Below are positions 41,434-49,654 of a DNA stretch of 64,000 nt, piece by piece; within the stretch, counting starts at the first letter, position 1; every line of letters begins with the position of its first letter. Origin of the DNA: Thalassobius vesicularis (GTDB lineage: Bacteria > Pseudomonadota > Alphaproteobacteria > Rhodobacterales > Rhodobacteraceae); NCBI RefSeq assembly GCF_004799325.1, contig NZ_SSMD01000004.1, positions 310,001-374,000 on the forward strand, written 5' to 3'. The notes below the pieces were generated by a model, which was not told the DNA's origin, did not search any database, and saw only the letters and a program-made list of their open reading frames with translations. The position numbers were made by a program, and so were the translations under genes.

Positions 41434-42435
41434 TCAGCCGTGGCGGGAGCGGTAGGTCGGGTGCGTGTCGCCCGGGGCCGTGATCGCTGCGTGGATGGCG
41501 CGGGCGATGGCGCGGGCCATGACGGTGGCGGCGGCGTGGCCGAGGTAGAGCGTGTCCGATGCGACGTGGCCCAGCGGTTTGGTGCCGGTGGCGGCTGCGA
41601 AGATCAGGTCTCCGTCCATTGGGGTGTGGGACGGGAAGAGCGCGCGGGCGTAGCCGTCATGTGCGGCCGTGGCCATGCGGGTGCATTGGGCTTGGGTCAG
41701 GTGGGCGTCGGTGGCGACGATGCCGATCGTCGTGTTGGCGTGGCTGGCCAGTTTCGTCGGCGGGATATGAGTGTCCTCGTAGTGCAGCGCGGGGCCGTGG
41801 TGGCCGTATTCGGAGGCGTGCTCGAACGGGGCGGCCCAGAAGTGTTTGCTGTCGCCGACCGTCGCCGAGCCGAGGGCGTTCACCGCGACCAGCGCGCCGA
41901 CCGTGTGGCCCGAGGGCAGCACGATGGAGGCGGAGCCGAGGCCGCCTTTCCAGTTGGCCGTTGTGGCGCCTGTCCCGGCGCCTGTGGTGCCCAGCGTGAA
42001 ATGGGGGGCGGCGTTGGCGAGGGCCTGGGCGCCGAGGCGTTTATAGGGGTTCTCGGGCCAGTTCTTGTCGCCGCCGTTGATCAGGTCGAACAGGATCGCA
42101 CCGGGGACGATGGGGACGCGCTGGTCACCCACGGCAAAGCCTCGGCCTTGGGCGCGCAGGGCGTCGGCTACGCCCGAGGCGGCGTCCAGACCGAAGGCCG
42201 AGCCGCCGGCGAGGACGAGGGCGTCCACCTGTTCCACGGTCTTGTCGGGGGCCAGCAGGTCTGTTTCGCGCGCACCGGGGGCGCCGCCCATGACGCAGAC
42301 GCCCGCGGTGAAGGGCGCGTCGGCCACCAGCACGGTCACGCCGGTCTTGATGTGGTCGTCCTGCGCGTTGCCGACTCGCAGCCCCGCCACATCGGTGATC
42401 AAATTCTGCGGGCCGGGGCGCGGAGTGCTGCTCAT
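41434..42435 (-). CDS. P1-family peptidase (DmpA-like, N-terminal nucleophile)
   Basis: A 333-residue member of the P1/DmpA family, which self-cleave at a Gly-Ser bond to expose the catalytic serine. The predicted cleavage is at GLG|SAS (G167/S168), with ALVLAGGSAFGLDAASGV upstream. Members are D-aminopeptidases or beta-aminopeptidases. The start at 42435 is supported by the N-terminal pattern NLITDVAGLRVGN; the ribosome binding site is weak. It is divergent from creatinase with a 162-base gap. Confidence 0.93.
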   Translation of the reverse strand: MSSTPRPGPQNLITDVAGLRVGNAQDDHIKTGVTVLVADAPFTAGVCVMGGAPGARETDLLAPDKTVEQVDALVLAGGSAFGLDAASGVADALRAQGRGFAVGDQRVPIVPGAILFDLINGGDKNWPENPYKRLGAQALANAAPHFTLGTTGAGTGATTANWKGGLGSASIVLPSGHTVGALVAVNALGSATVGDSKHFWAAPFEHASEYGHHGPALHYEDTHIPPTKLASHANTTIGIVATDAHLTQAQCTRMATAAHDGYARALFPSHTPMDGDLIFAAATGTKPLGHVASDTLYLGHAAATVMARAIARAIHAAITAPGDTHPTYRSRHG

Positions 42436-42597
42436 CTGTCGGAAATCCTGTCTATGTGTCGCAAACCATCTTGCCAGATCGGGCGGATTGGGCAAGGTGT
42501 GCGCAGGGCGAGGCGATGGCGTCGCCACATGACGTGAGATCATGCGCCCTTTGCCGTCCTGTACGCCGGGACCTTTCTATTTCTTAGGAGGGTCGAA

Positions 42598-43806
42598 ATG
42601 ACTGAACGTCCTGAAATGTATCGCTATCACAACGGGGACAAGGTTGTCCTGCCGTTCGCGGTGGCTGAGTATGAGGCGCGCGTGGCCGGGCTGCGCGCGA
42701 TTATGGCGGATGCGGGGGTGGGCGCGGTTGTGCTGACCTCGATGCACAATATCGCGTATTACAGCGGGTTTCTGTATTGCTCGTTCGGGCGGCCCTATGG
42801 GCTGGTCGTGACGGCGAGCGATTGCGTGACGATCAGCGCGGGCATCGACGCGGGGCAGCCGTGGCGGCGGTGCTGGTGCGATAACATCACCTATACCGAC
42901 TGGCAGCGGGATAACTACTGGCGGGCGGTGCGCTCGGTCGCGGGATCGGCGGCGGTGATCGGCTATGAGGGCGACCACCTGACCATGTTGCAGCGCGCCA
43001 AGCTGCAGGCGTTCCTGGCGCCGGCCCGGATGGTGGACCTGCACGAGGCGACCATGCGGCAGCGTATGCACAAATCCGAGGCCGAGATCGCGCTGATCCG
43101 CGAGGGGGCTCGGGTTGCGGATGTGGGCGGTTATGCGATCCGTGATGCGGTGAAGCTGGGCGCGCGCGAGATTGACGTGGCGATGGCCGGTCGGGATGCG
43201 ATGGAGGCGGAGATCGCACGCTCTTTCCCCGATGCCGAATACCGCGACACCTGGGTGTGGTTCCAGTCGGGGCTGAACACCGATGGTGCGCATAACCCGG
43301 TGACGGCGCGGGTGCTGGAGCGGGGCGATATCCTGAGCCTCAACACCTTTCCGATGATCAGCGGCTATTACACCGCGCTGGAGCGCACCATGTTCGTGCA
43401 CGAGGTCGATGCGGCCAGCCTGAAAATCTGGGAGGCCAACGTCGCCGCCCATGAATACGGGATGAGCCTGTTGAAGCCGGGGGTCAGCTGCTCCGAGGTG
43501 ACGCATGCGGTAAACGCCTTCTTCGAGGAGCGCGACCTGCTGCAGTACCGTACGTTTGGGTATGGACACTCGTTCGGGGTGCTGTCGCACTATTACGGGC
43601 GCGAGGCGGGGCTGGAGCTGCGCGAGGATATCGACACGGTGCTGGAACCGGGCATGGTGATCAGCATGGAGCCGATGCTGACCATCGCGGATGGCCAGCC
43701 GGGGGCCGGGGGATACCGCGAGCATGATATCCTGGTCATCACCGAGGACGGGGCCGAGGATATCACGGGCTACCCGTACGGGCCGGAGTTCAACGTGGTG
43801 GGCTGA
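42598..43806 (+). CDS. Creatinase (creatine amidinohydrolase)
   Basis: A 402-residue M24-fold enzyme that is close to the 403-residue Pseudomonas creatinase over its whole length, as judged from memory of that sequence. Shared segments include FLYCSFGRPYGLVV, TDWQRDNYW, FQSGLNTDGAHNPVT, QYRTFGYGHSFGVLSHYYGR and GLELREDIDTVLEPGM. Creatinase splits creatine into sarcosine and urea and is metal-independent, unlike Xaa-Pro peptidases of the same fold. TAGGAGGG lies six bases before the start. Creatininase and sarcosine oxidase genes are not in the window. Confidence 0.9.
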   Translation: MTERPEMYRYHNGDKVVLPFAVAEYEARVAGLRAIMADAGVGAVVLTSMHNIAYYSGFLYCSFGRPYGLVVTASDCVTISAGIDAGQPWRRCWCDNITYTDWQRDNYWRAVRSVAGSAAVIGYEGDHLTMLQRAKLQAFLAPARMVDLHEATMRQRMHKSEAEIALIREGARVADVGGYAIRDAVKLGAREIDVAMAGRDAMEAEIARSFPDAEYRDTWVWFQSGLNTDGAHNPVTARVLERGDILSLNTFPMISGYYTALERTMFVHEVDAASLKIWEANVAAHEYGMSLLKPGVSCSEVTHAVNAFFEERDLLQYRTFGYGHSFGVLSHYYGREAGLELREDIDTVLEPGMVISMEPMLTIADGQPGAGGYREHDILVITEDGAEDITGYPYGPEFNVVG

Positions 43807-43808
43807 GG

Positions 43809-43873
43809 GAGGGGGGCGCTGCCCCCCAACCGGCCTGCGGCCGCCCCCCGGGATATTTGGAAAAAGAAGAAGG
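43809..43873 (+). repeat. Type B composite repeat, copy 2
   Basis: GGGGGGCGCTGCCCCCC, the hairpin CGGCCTGCGGCCG, then CCCCCCGGGATATTTGG and AAAAAGAAGAAGG. It lies between the convergent creatinase and cupin genes and is nearly the reverse complement of 56607-56667. Confidence 0.7.
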
Positions 43874-43880
43874 ACAGGCG

Positions 43881-44219
43881 TCAGAGACGGATGACGTAGT
43901 CCTTGGTCGTGGTTTCGACGACCTGCCAGGTGCCGCGGAAGCCGGGGCGCAGGATGAAGCTGTCTCCGGCGCGCAGGGTCACCGGGGGCTGGCCGTCCTG
44001 GGTGAGGATGGAGAGGCCGGACAGGATGCGGCAGTATTCCCATTCGTCATATTGCACGCGCCAGGTGCCCGGGGTGGAGCGCCAGATGCCGCAATAGAGG
44101 CCGTCGGCCTCTTCCAGGTTCCAGGTGGTGAAGACCGGGTCGCCCTCGATCAGGCGATCGGGGGCGGGTCGGTCGGTTTCCGGGGGGACGGAGGCGGTGA
44201 CGGGCAGGTATTCGGTCAT
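43881..44219 (-). CDS. Cupin domain protein (DUF861-type)
   Basis: A 112-residue single cupin. It has the run GLYCGIWRSTPGTWRVQYDEWEY, the second cupin motif TLRAGDSFILRPGFRGTWQV and C-terminal VVETTTKDYVI, characteristic of the cupin_3/DUF861 group. Members include ureidoglycine aminohydrolase and enzymes of unknown role. It is next to creatinase, a nitrogen-scavenging gene, in a convergent layout. I cannot assign a reaction. Confidence 0.85.
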   Translation of the reverse strand: MTEYLPVTASVPPETDRPAPDRLIEGDPVFTTWNLEEADGLYCGIWRSTPGTWRVQYDEWEYCRILSGLSILTQDGQPPVTLRAGDSFILRPGFRGTWQVVETTTKDYVIRL

Positions 44220-44253
44220 GGCGGGCCTTTGGCTGTTTCGCGCCAGACTGGCC

Positions 44254-44808
44254 TTAGTTGCCGAATTTGCCAAGGGCCGTGAAGTCGATGGTTTTCAGGG
44301 TGTCGAGGATCAGATCGGGCTGGTCGCCGCGGGCCTGGATCAGGACGCGGTTGTCGACGAGGCCGGTATATTCGCCCTCTTGCACCATGAATTTCTGGCG
44401 CCCGATGCGTTCGAGTTTCAGGCCCATCATGCCGGCATTGGCCAGCATCGCGCCCATGCTGGCGACCATCGGGTTGTCGGCCATCATGGTGATGGTGAAC
44501 TCGGCGTCGTCGGAATTATAGCGCGCCTCGGCACCGACACCGCCGCCCATCATGGCCATGCCGGCGTTCATCTCGGTGTTGACGGTGCGGGTCCAGCCGG
44601 CGGGGGCCTCGGGCAGGTAGGCGGTCAGCGCGTCGGTTTTCAGGGTCAGCATCTTGTTGCGGGCGAAGTCGAGCTCCTCGAGCGCGTATTGGATTTCGCC
44701 GTTCTTGTAGGCGGCGGTGGCGGCGTCGAGCGCGTCCGTGATCTCGTCCGCGTGGGCGGTGGCGGGCAGCAGGGCAAGCGCAAGGAGCGGGGCAATCAGG
44801 CGGGTCAT
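44254..44808 (-). CDS. Secreted protein divergent from the AAA+ cluster
   Basis: A 184-residue protein with a signal peptide (cleavage after about residue 20, PATAHA|DE). Mature residues 21-60 are a helical segment with ALDAATAAYKNGEIQYALEELD. A methionine-rich middle (MNAGMAMMGGG, MADNPMVASMGAMLANAGMMG) is unusual. The rest is beta-strand-like (KFMVQEGEYTGLVDNRVLIQ). I do not recognise a family. Its position opposite the 45-52 kb AAA+ cluster, sharing a 205-base region, suggests joint control. CCGGAG precedes the start. Confidence 0.75.
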   Translation of the reverse strand: MTRLIAPLLALALLPATAHADEITDALDAATAAYKNGEIQYALEELDFARNKMLTLKTDALTAYLPEAPAGWTRTVNTEMNAGMAMMGGGVGAEARYNSDDAEFTITMMADNPMVASMGAMLANAGMMGLKLERIGRQKFMVQEGEYTGLVDNRVLIQARGDQPDLILDTLKTIDFTALGKFGN

Positions 44809-44950
44809 CGAAATCTCCGGGGGTTGGGAATGATCGGACTGTGGCGGGGCGTGTGCGCGCGGGCAAGTGGGATTTTCCTGACCTTTGGCGGCTTGCCTCT
44901 TTCCAACGGGGGGGCGATTTGCGAACATCCCTGCAGGTTTCGTTTTGACC

Positions 44951-44979
44951 GGGGGATGTAAAGCCGTTTCACATCCCCC
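44951..44979. promoter_or_regulatory. Strong hairpin/dyad upstream of the AAA+ cluster
   Basis: GGGGGATGT (44951-44959) and ACATCCCCC (44971-44979) form a perfect nine-base-pair stem. Inside the loop, AAA and TTT can extend it with one bulged C. It ends 35 bases before the coiled-coil gene's ATG, in the divergent gap. There is no T tract, so a terminator is unlikely; an operator or mRNA leader structure fits better. Confidence 0.5.
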
Positions 44980-45013
44980 ATATGAATTAAAGGTTTCATT
45001 CAGGGAGTATGTG

Positions 45014-46090
45014 ATGGCGAATTTTGAAGCGCAGGTCCTGGAATCGCAAAAGCAGGTGGCCGAGGCGCAGGCCCGGATTTCGGAGCTGACCGCCCGCATC
45101 GACACGGCACGCCAGAAGATCAAGACCGGCGACGACGCGATGATCGACATCGAGAACGCGACGCTGGACGACGTGCACGCCCATACCGAGGTGATGAACG
45201 CCAATATCGCCGAGCTGATCATGGGGCTGGACGATGTGACGGCGGCGTTTTCCAAGGATTTCGACGAAATGCGCTCGAAAACCGGGTGGGAAAGTTTTGT
45301 CGGCATCTTCAGCAAGGGCAAGTCAGACTCATTGCGGCAGGAGCGGATGCGCACGGCCAATATCGACGACAAGCTGCAGGACCTGATCGGCAAGTCGGAC
45401 ATCATCACCAAGCTGCTGGAAAGCCAGCTGGCCACGCTGAACGACCAGAAGGGCAAGGTGGAAACCAACCTGACGGAAACGCTGGACGAGCGGGAATTCA
45501 CCGTGCAGGAGCTGGAAACCGTGCGGGCCGAGATCCTGGGCATGGACCCCAAGATCATCGAGCTGGAGAACAAGATCAGCGTCACGCAGGACGCGGCGGA
45601 ACGCACCAAGCTGGAGACTCAGCTGGCCGAGCTGAACAAGCAGTACAACGAGCTGGTGCAGCAAGAGCAGGTCAAGCTGGCCAAGTCGCAGACGCTGGAA
45701 CGCTATATCGAGAAGGGCAAGACCTGGGTCGATTCCCTGCAGAACCAGGCGGCGACGCAGATGGTGCTGATCAACAAGCTGCAGACGGATACCAAGCAGC
45801 GGGTGATCCTGTACGATGCGCTGACCAAGTCGCTGAAAACCGCCCAGCAGCAGGACATCGCGCACCGGATCAACGAGATCGGCGTGCAGACCGACAAGGA
45901 AGCGCAGGCCGCCATGGCCGCGATCGGCACGGCGACCAACCAGCGCATGGCCGACATGATGGAAAAGCACGAGGAACACATGGTCTTTGCCCGGCAGGTG
46001 CTGGAGGCCAAGGCCAAGGCGGACGAACGCTTTGCCCGTCGGTTCCAAGCCATCGTCGAGAAGCACGACAAGAACCTGTATGGTCAGTAA
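45014..46090 (+). CDS. Long coiled-coil protein (TelA-like)
   Basis: A 358-residue protein made almost entirely of charged alpha-helix with heptad patterns (LESQKQVAEAQARISELTAR, KIIELENKISVTQDAAERTK, ETQLAELNKQYNELVQQEQV). There is no membrane segment. The helical C-terminal half (WVDSLQNQAATQMVLINKL and on to ARQVLEAKAKADERFARRF) recalls the toxic-anion-resistance TelA/KlaA family, but this match is weak and from memory. It opens the seven-gene cluster. The start at 45014 has CAGGGAG seven bases upstream. It abuts the next gene with no gap. Confidence 0.75.
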   Translation: MANFEAQVLESQKQVAEAQARISELTARIDTARQKIKTGDDAMIDIENATLDDVHAHTEVMNANIAELIMGLDDVTAAFSKDFDEMRSKTGWESFVGIFSKGKSDSLRQERMRTANIDDKLQDLIGKSDIITKLLESQLATLNDQKGKVETNLTETLDEREFTVQELETVRAEILGMDPKIIELENKISVTQDAAERTKLETQLAELNKQYNELVQQEQVKLAKSQTLERYIEKGKTWVDSLQNQAATQMVLINKLQTDTKQRVILYDALTKSLKTAQQQDIAHRINEIGVQTDKEAQAAMAAIGTATNQRMADMMEKHEEHMVFARQVLEAKAKADERFARRFQAIVEKHDKNLYGQ

Positions 46091-47221
46091 ATGGCGGACA
46101 AGGTCGATCTTCAGGCCGATCACGCGGCGCTGCGCGATACCTTCGCCAGCCGGAGGTATTTCCGCAAGTTCGATGTGATCACCGGCCACCTGACCCGCGT
46201 CGCCGCGCAGATGCGCGCGGACGGGGAATTGTCGGGCGACGAGGTCGAGGTGCTGACGCGCTATCTGGCGATGATCGGCTACACCTTCCGCGCGCTGAGC
46301 ATGAAATACCTGCTGGTCGGGCGCGAGACGGGGCAGTTCTTTGGCTCGCTCTCGATCGACACGGTGGACAGCGGGTTCCCGGTGTTCAACGAGTTGCTGG
46401 TGATGGCCAATGACGCGTTGCAGGCGCGGCAACATCTGGAGGGGTTGCCCGGCGTCGAGGCGATCAAACGGCAGATGGTCGAGCAGATCGTCGGCCAGCA
46501 GAGCCTGCCGACGCGGCTGCAATTCGCGCTGTCGCAGCGGCTGTACTACGAGGAATTGCAGCGTGGACAGCTGTTCTGGGCACGCAACGATCCTCGGGCG
46601 ATCTGGTTGAGCGGGCTGGAGGACCGGCGGCGCTATCTGCTGCACTGGGCGGTCTATGACAGCCAGCTGAACCTGCCGGTGATCTACATGATGGAGGTCG
46701 AGGACAGCGGCAAGGACGCCCTGCCCAAGGACGAACACCGCTGGCCCGAAGCGCAGGCGCACCTGATGGGGCAATCCCTGGGCGGGCTGAAGCTGGTGAC
46801 CATTGCCAAGGGCTTCGACGAGCAGTTCAACGACCTGCATCCCAAGCGGCTGCGGCGTATCCATCTGGGGCCGATGTATTCGCATGCCTACACGCTGCAA
46901 TCAGGCCCGCTGCGCGAGGTGCTGGCCGAGGCCGAAAGCCCCGAAGGTCAGGACTGGGCGTTGGCCTGGACCGTGGAAGAGCTGGAAAGCGAGCGGGTGA
47001 CCGAGGCCAAGGTCGGCTGGTTCAGCACCGCCGAGCGCGAGGTGTTCGCGCTGGACCCGTTCGGCGGGCGCGGCGTGGATACCGGGGCCACGCGGACCGA
47101 GCGGAGCATCATCCTGCCGGAGCGGCCCTATCAGGTGCTGGCCGAGAAAGCGCCGGCCGGGTTCGCCAGCGTGCGCAAGTTCGTCGTGGGCGCCGCAGGT
47201 CGGGTGTTGAGTTATCGGTGA
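46091..47221 (+). CDS. Unknown protein of the AAA+ cluster with TerB-like N-terminus
   Basis: A 376-residue cytoplasmic protein that I cannot place in a family. Residues 37-60, VAAQMRADGELSGDEVEVLT, resemble the acidic TerB/DjlA helix motif (ADGxhs followed by a Glu). The remaining 300 residues show QLFWARNDPRAIWLSGLEDR and a C-terminal region rich in aromatic and charged residues. The ATG directly follows the TAA of the coiled-coil gene, which suggests translational coupling. No signal peptide or membrane helix is visible. Confidence 0.75.
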   Translation: MADKVDLQADHAALRDTFASRRYFRKFDVITGHLTRVAAQMRADGELSGDEVEVLTRYLAMIGYTFRALSMKYLLVGRETGQFFGSLSIDTVDSGFPVFNELLVMANDALQARQHLEGLPGVEAIKRQMVEQIVGQQSLPTRLQFALSQRLYYEELQRGQLFWARNDPRAIWLSGLEDRRRYLLHWAVYDSQLNLPVIYMMEVEDSGKDALPKDEHRWPEAQAHLMGQSLGGLKLVTIAKGFDEQFNDLHPKRLRRIHLGPMYSHAYTLQSGPLREVLAEAESPEGQDWALAWTVEELESERVTEAKVGWFSTAEREVFALDPFGGRGVDTGATRTERSIILPERPYQVLAEKAPAGFASVRKFVVGAAGRVLSYR

Positions 47222-47234
47222 TGTCTGGCGGAGG

Positions 47235-47313
47235 AAAATTCCGGGACGGAATTTTGAACGGAAAATTGGGAATTTTCCGTGCCTCCGGCGGGAGTATTTG
47301 AGTCAGAAAGAAG
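47235..47313 (+). repeat. Type A repeat with tandem hairpins, copy 8
   Basis: Hairpin 1 AAAATTCCG-GGA-CGGAATTTT (47235-47255) and hairpin 2 CGGAAAATT-GGG-AATTTTCCG (47259-47279) precede GCCTCCGGCGGGAGTATTT and AGTCAGAAAGAAG. The order equals that of 41351-41432, with paired stem changes. It lies inside the cluster, before the ATPase gene. Confidence 0.75.
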
Positions 47314-47328
47314 CGAAAGGGCTGTGAG

Positions 47329-49263
47329 ATGAGCCTGACGAGCGATTTGATGGAGCTGCGCGAAGACGAGATTCGCGCGCATTATCCGGCGGCCTTGGCG
47401 TTGTTGGAGGGGTTTGACCACACGCCGCGGCTGGGCAAGGCGCGGGATGTGCCGGGGCCGGAGCGGTCCTCGGGGGTGGTGGGGCATCGGCGGTTCCGTT
47501 CGACCACGCCGGGGATGGTGACGCGTTCGACCGTGCGGGCCGAAGGGGTGCGCCTGTTGGAGCGGATCGAGGCGGCGGATGGGGGGGATGCGTTGGTCTC
47601 GCCCTTGCAGGCGACGGTGATGAATGCGTTGCGGCGGGCCTTGGCGGTCGCCTTGGCGATGGGGCAGGGCTATGCGGCACAGGTCGGCTTGGACGCGTTG
47701 AAGCGGGCCAATCTGGAGGGGTCTTTGCCGCCCGCGCGCAAGGGCGAGTTTGCGGAGTTGCTGGCCGCTGAGGCGTTGGTTTCGATGCATGTCTTCGGCA
47801 ATACGCTGGCGTATCTTTTGGCGCCGCATCAGCCCGAGCTGGCGGTGGCCGTGGCCCAGCCGCAGGAGGTGTTGACGGACAATGCTCAGCTGGCTTTGCA
47901 CGGTGTGTTGTGGGAGCTGGATCAGGATATCGCAACCCATGCCTCTGACGAGCCGCATCTGGTGGCCACGCTGGCCGCGTTTGCCGAGGCGCTGATGGAG
48001 CGGGTGGCCTTGCGTGCCCAATCCGCGCCGCGGCTGGAGGGGTTCGGCACGGCCAGTTGGCGGATCGAGGCGGATGATCTGACGCTGCAGGGCTTTACCC
48101 CCGCGCGCAAGGCGGTGGGCACGACCCTGACCATGCAGTTCAAGGCGCCGCATCAGGTGGTGGGCAACCACATCGCCAAGTATCAGGCGATGCGTCTGGC
48201 CAAGATGCTGATGGCCTATGATTTTTCGCGGAAACTGAACCCGTTCGCGGAACTGGGCGGCTTCATTTTCACCTTTATGGGCGACGGCAAGCCGGGAACG
48301 GGCAAGACGACCTTGATCCAGATGATGGCGGGGTTGGTTCACGAATATTGTCAGGTGGCGGGCTATCCGTTCCGGTATCAGAACTTTGGCATCGACAATA
48401 TCGACAGCTATCAGGGCAAGTCGGGGCAGAATGCAAAGGCCTTTGTGAACAACGTGTTGGATCCTTCGGTGATCGGATTTGGGACCATCGACGACATCGA
48501 CCAGATCGCGGGGAAGCGGGGGGATCGTCAGTCCAGCGCGGGCCAGCAAGAGGTGACGGCGGTGTTCATGGAAGCATTCGCCGGGGCCAATACGGTGGTG
48601 CGGGGGAACTGCACCTTCGGGATGTTCTCGAACTACCCCGAGAACGTGGACGACGCCTTGCGCCAGCGGGCCGGGGCGCGGTTCCTGGTGGACGGGCCGC
48701 AAACGCGCGAGGATTACATCGACATCCTGGCGCTGCTGTTGGGCAAGAAGCACGACATCCCGCTGGGTGAGCATGAGCTTTACGCCGCCCAGGAGATCAA
48801 GCGGGCTGTTGCACGCTCGTTCGAGGGGCACGCGCGCCCGCATGAGGCCGGACTGATCGATGTTTACGACCGCGTGCAGGGGCAGGTCGGGGATCTGAAC
48901 ACGATTGCCAAGCTGGGGACGTACCTGAAGGCGATCCAGCAGGCGGATGAACGGTTCACCGGGCGGGCGATCAAGAACATCACCGACGCCGTGAAGGTCC
49001 GCGCGATGGATTTCGAGCTGCCGGATGAGTGGATGGAGCAGCCCGACCTGTTCCTGTTCCAACCGTATGAACGCAAGCTGGCGATGATCGAAGACCTGCG
49101 CCGCCCGATCACGGTGGAGATGGTGATCCAGGAGATCAACCGCTACGCCGACTCTGAGTTCCGCTATGCCGACAAGTCGGACGAGGTGGCCATCGAGGCA
49201 ATGGTACGGGATTTCGGGCGTACGGAAGAGGCGAAACGGCGGTATCTGGAGGGGAAGGGGTGA
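47329..49263 (+). CDS. AAA+ ATPase of unknown system
   Basis: A 644-residue protein with an N-terminal domain of about 300 residues that I do not recognise and a single AAA+ module at about 310-460. Walker A is GDGKPGTGKTTLI (K326). Walker B is GTIDDIDQI (D388-D391). The segment NYPENVDDALRQRAGARFLV carries arginine-finger candidates. It has no membrane helix. The fold of the module resembles classic AAA proteins (FtsH/Cdc48-like) rather than MoxR. It likely remodels a partner of the cluster. A TM-anchored gene follows 49 bases downstream. Confidence 0.85.
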   Translation: MSLTSDLMELREDEIRAHYPAALALLEGFDHTPRLGKARDVPGPERSSGVVGHRRFRSTTPGMVTRSTVRAEGVRLLERIEAADGGDALVSPLQATVMNALRRALAVALAMGQGYAAQVGLDALKRANLEGSLPPARKGEFAELLAAEALVSMHVFGNTLAYLLAPHQPELAVAVAQPQEVLTDNAQLALHGVLWELDQDIATHASDEPHLVATLAAFAEALMERVALRAQSAPRLEGFGTASWRIEADDLTLQGFTPARKAVGTTLTMQFKAPHQVVGNHIAKYQAMRLAKMLMAYDFSRKLNPFAELGGFIFTFMGDGKPGTGKTTLIQMMAGLVHEYCQVAGYPFRYQNFGIDNIDSYQGKSGQNAKAFVNNVLDPSVIGFGTIDDIDQIAGKRGDRQSSAGQQEVTAVFMEAFAGANTVVRGNCTFGMFSNYPENVDDALRQRAGARFLVDGPQTREDYIDILALLLGKKHDIPLGEHELYAAQEIKRAVARSFEGHARPHEAGLIDVYDRVQGQVGDLNTIAKLGTYLKAIQQADERFTGRAIKNITDAVKVRAMDFELPDEWMEQPDLFLFQPYERKLAMIEDLRRPITVEMVIQEINRYADSEFRYADKSDEVAIEAMVRDFGRTEEAKRRYLEGKG

Positions 49264-49312
49264 TGGCTGTTTCTGACACCAGAGGGAAACGCCAGTCTGC
49301 TGGGAGGGCAAG

Positions 49313-49654
49313 ATGCTGTTGCTGAGCTATGCCACCGGGTATTTCGTTTTGAACACCTTCTTTGGTTTGATCTTCCTTGCCTGGTACATCAATCGCGCGT
49401 GGGGCCGGCACCCCGAAGCCGGTTTCGCGGGGTCGAATTACTGGGGTGTGGCGGTCGCCTTTTCGGTGATCGTGCTGCTGTGTTACGCGGCCTTTGGTGG
49501 CGGGCATTACGACAGCGGGTTTGCGGTTGGCCCCGTCACGCGCCTGTGGATGACTGGACTTGGCTTACCCTTCTCGCTGGTGGTTTTGATGATTTTCGGC
49601 CCTGTCTGGAATGGTCTGAATGACCGAAAAAGAGCACGGGAGGCCAGCCAATGA
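49313..49654 (+). CDS. Small three-helix membrane protein of the cluster
   Basis: A 113-residue protein with three predicted membrane helices (YFVLNTFFGLIFLAWYI, VAVAFSVIVLLCYAAFGGG, GLPFSLVVLMIFGPVW). The loops are short and the C-terminus DRKRAREASQ is positively charged, probably cytoplasmic. No family is recognised. GGAGGGCAAG lies just upstream. Its stop overlaps the next gene (ATGA). Confidence 0.75.
   Translation: MLLLSYATGYFVLNTFFGLIFLAWYINRAWGRHPEAGFAGSNYWGVAVAFSVIVLLCYAAFGGGHYDSGFAVGPVTRLWMTGLGLPFSLVVLMIFGPVWNGLNDRKRAREASQ

Noticed and set aside
42598-43806. Xaa-Pro aminopeptidase as the product
   Set aside because: The fold is shared, but the sequence follows creatinase closely over its full length.
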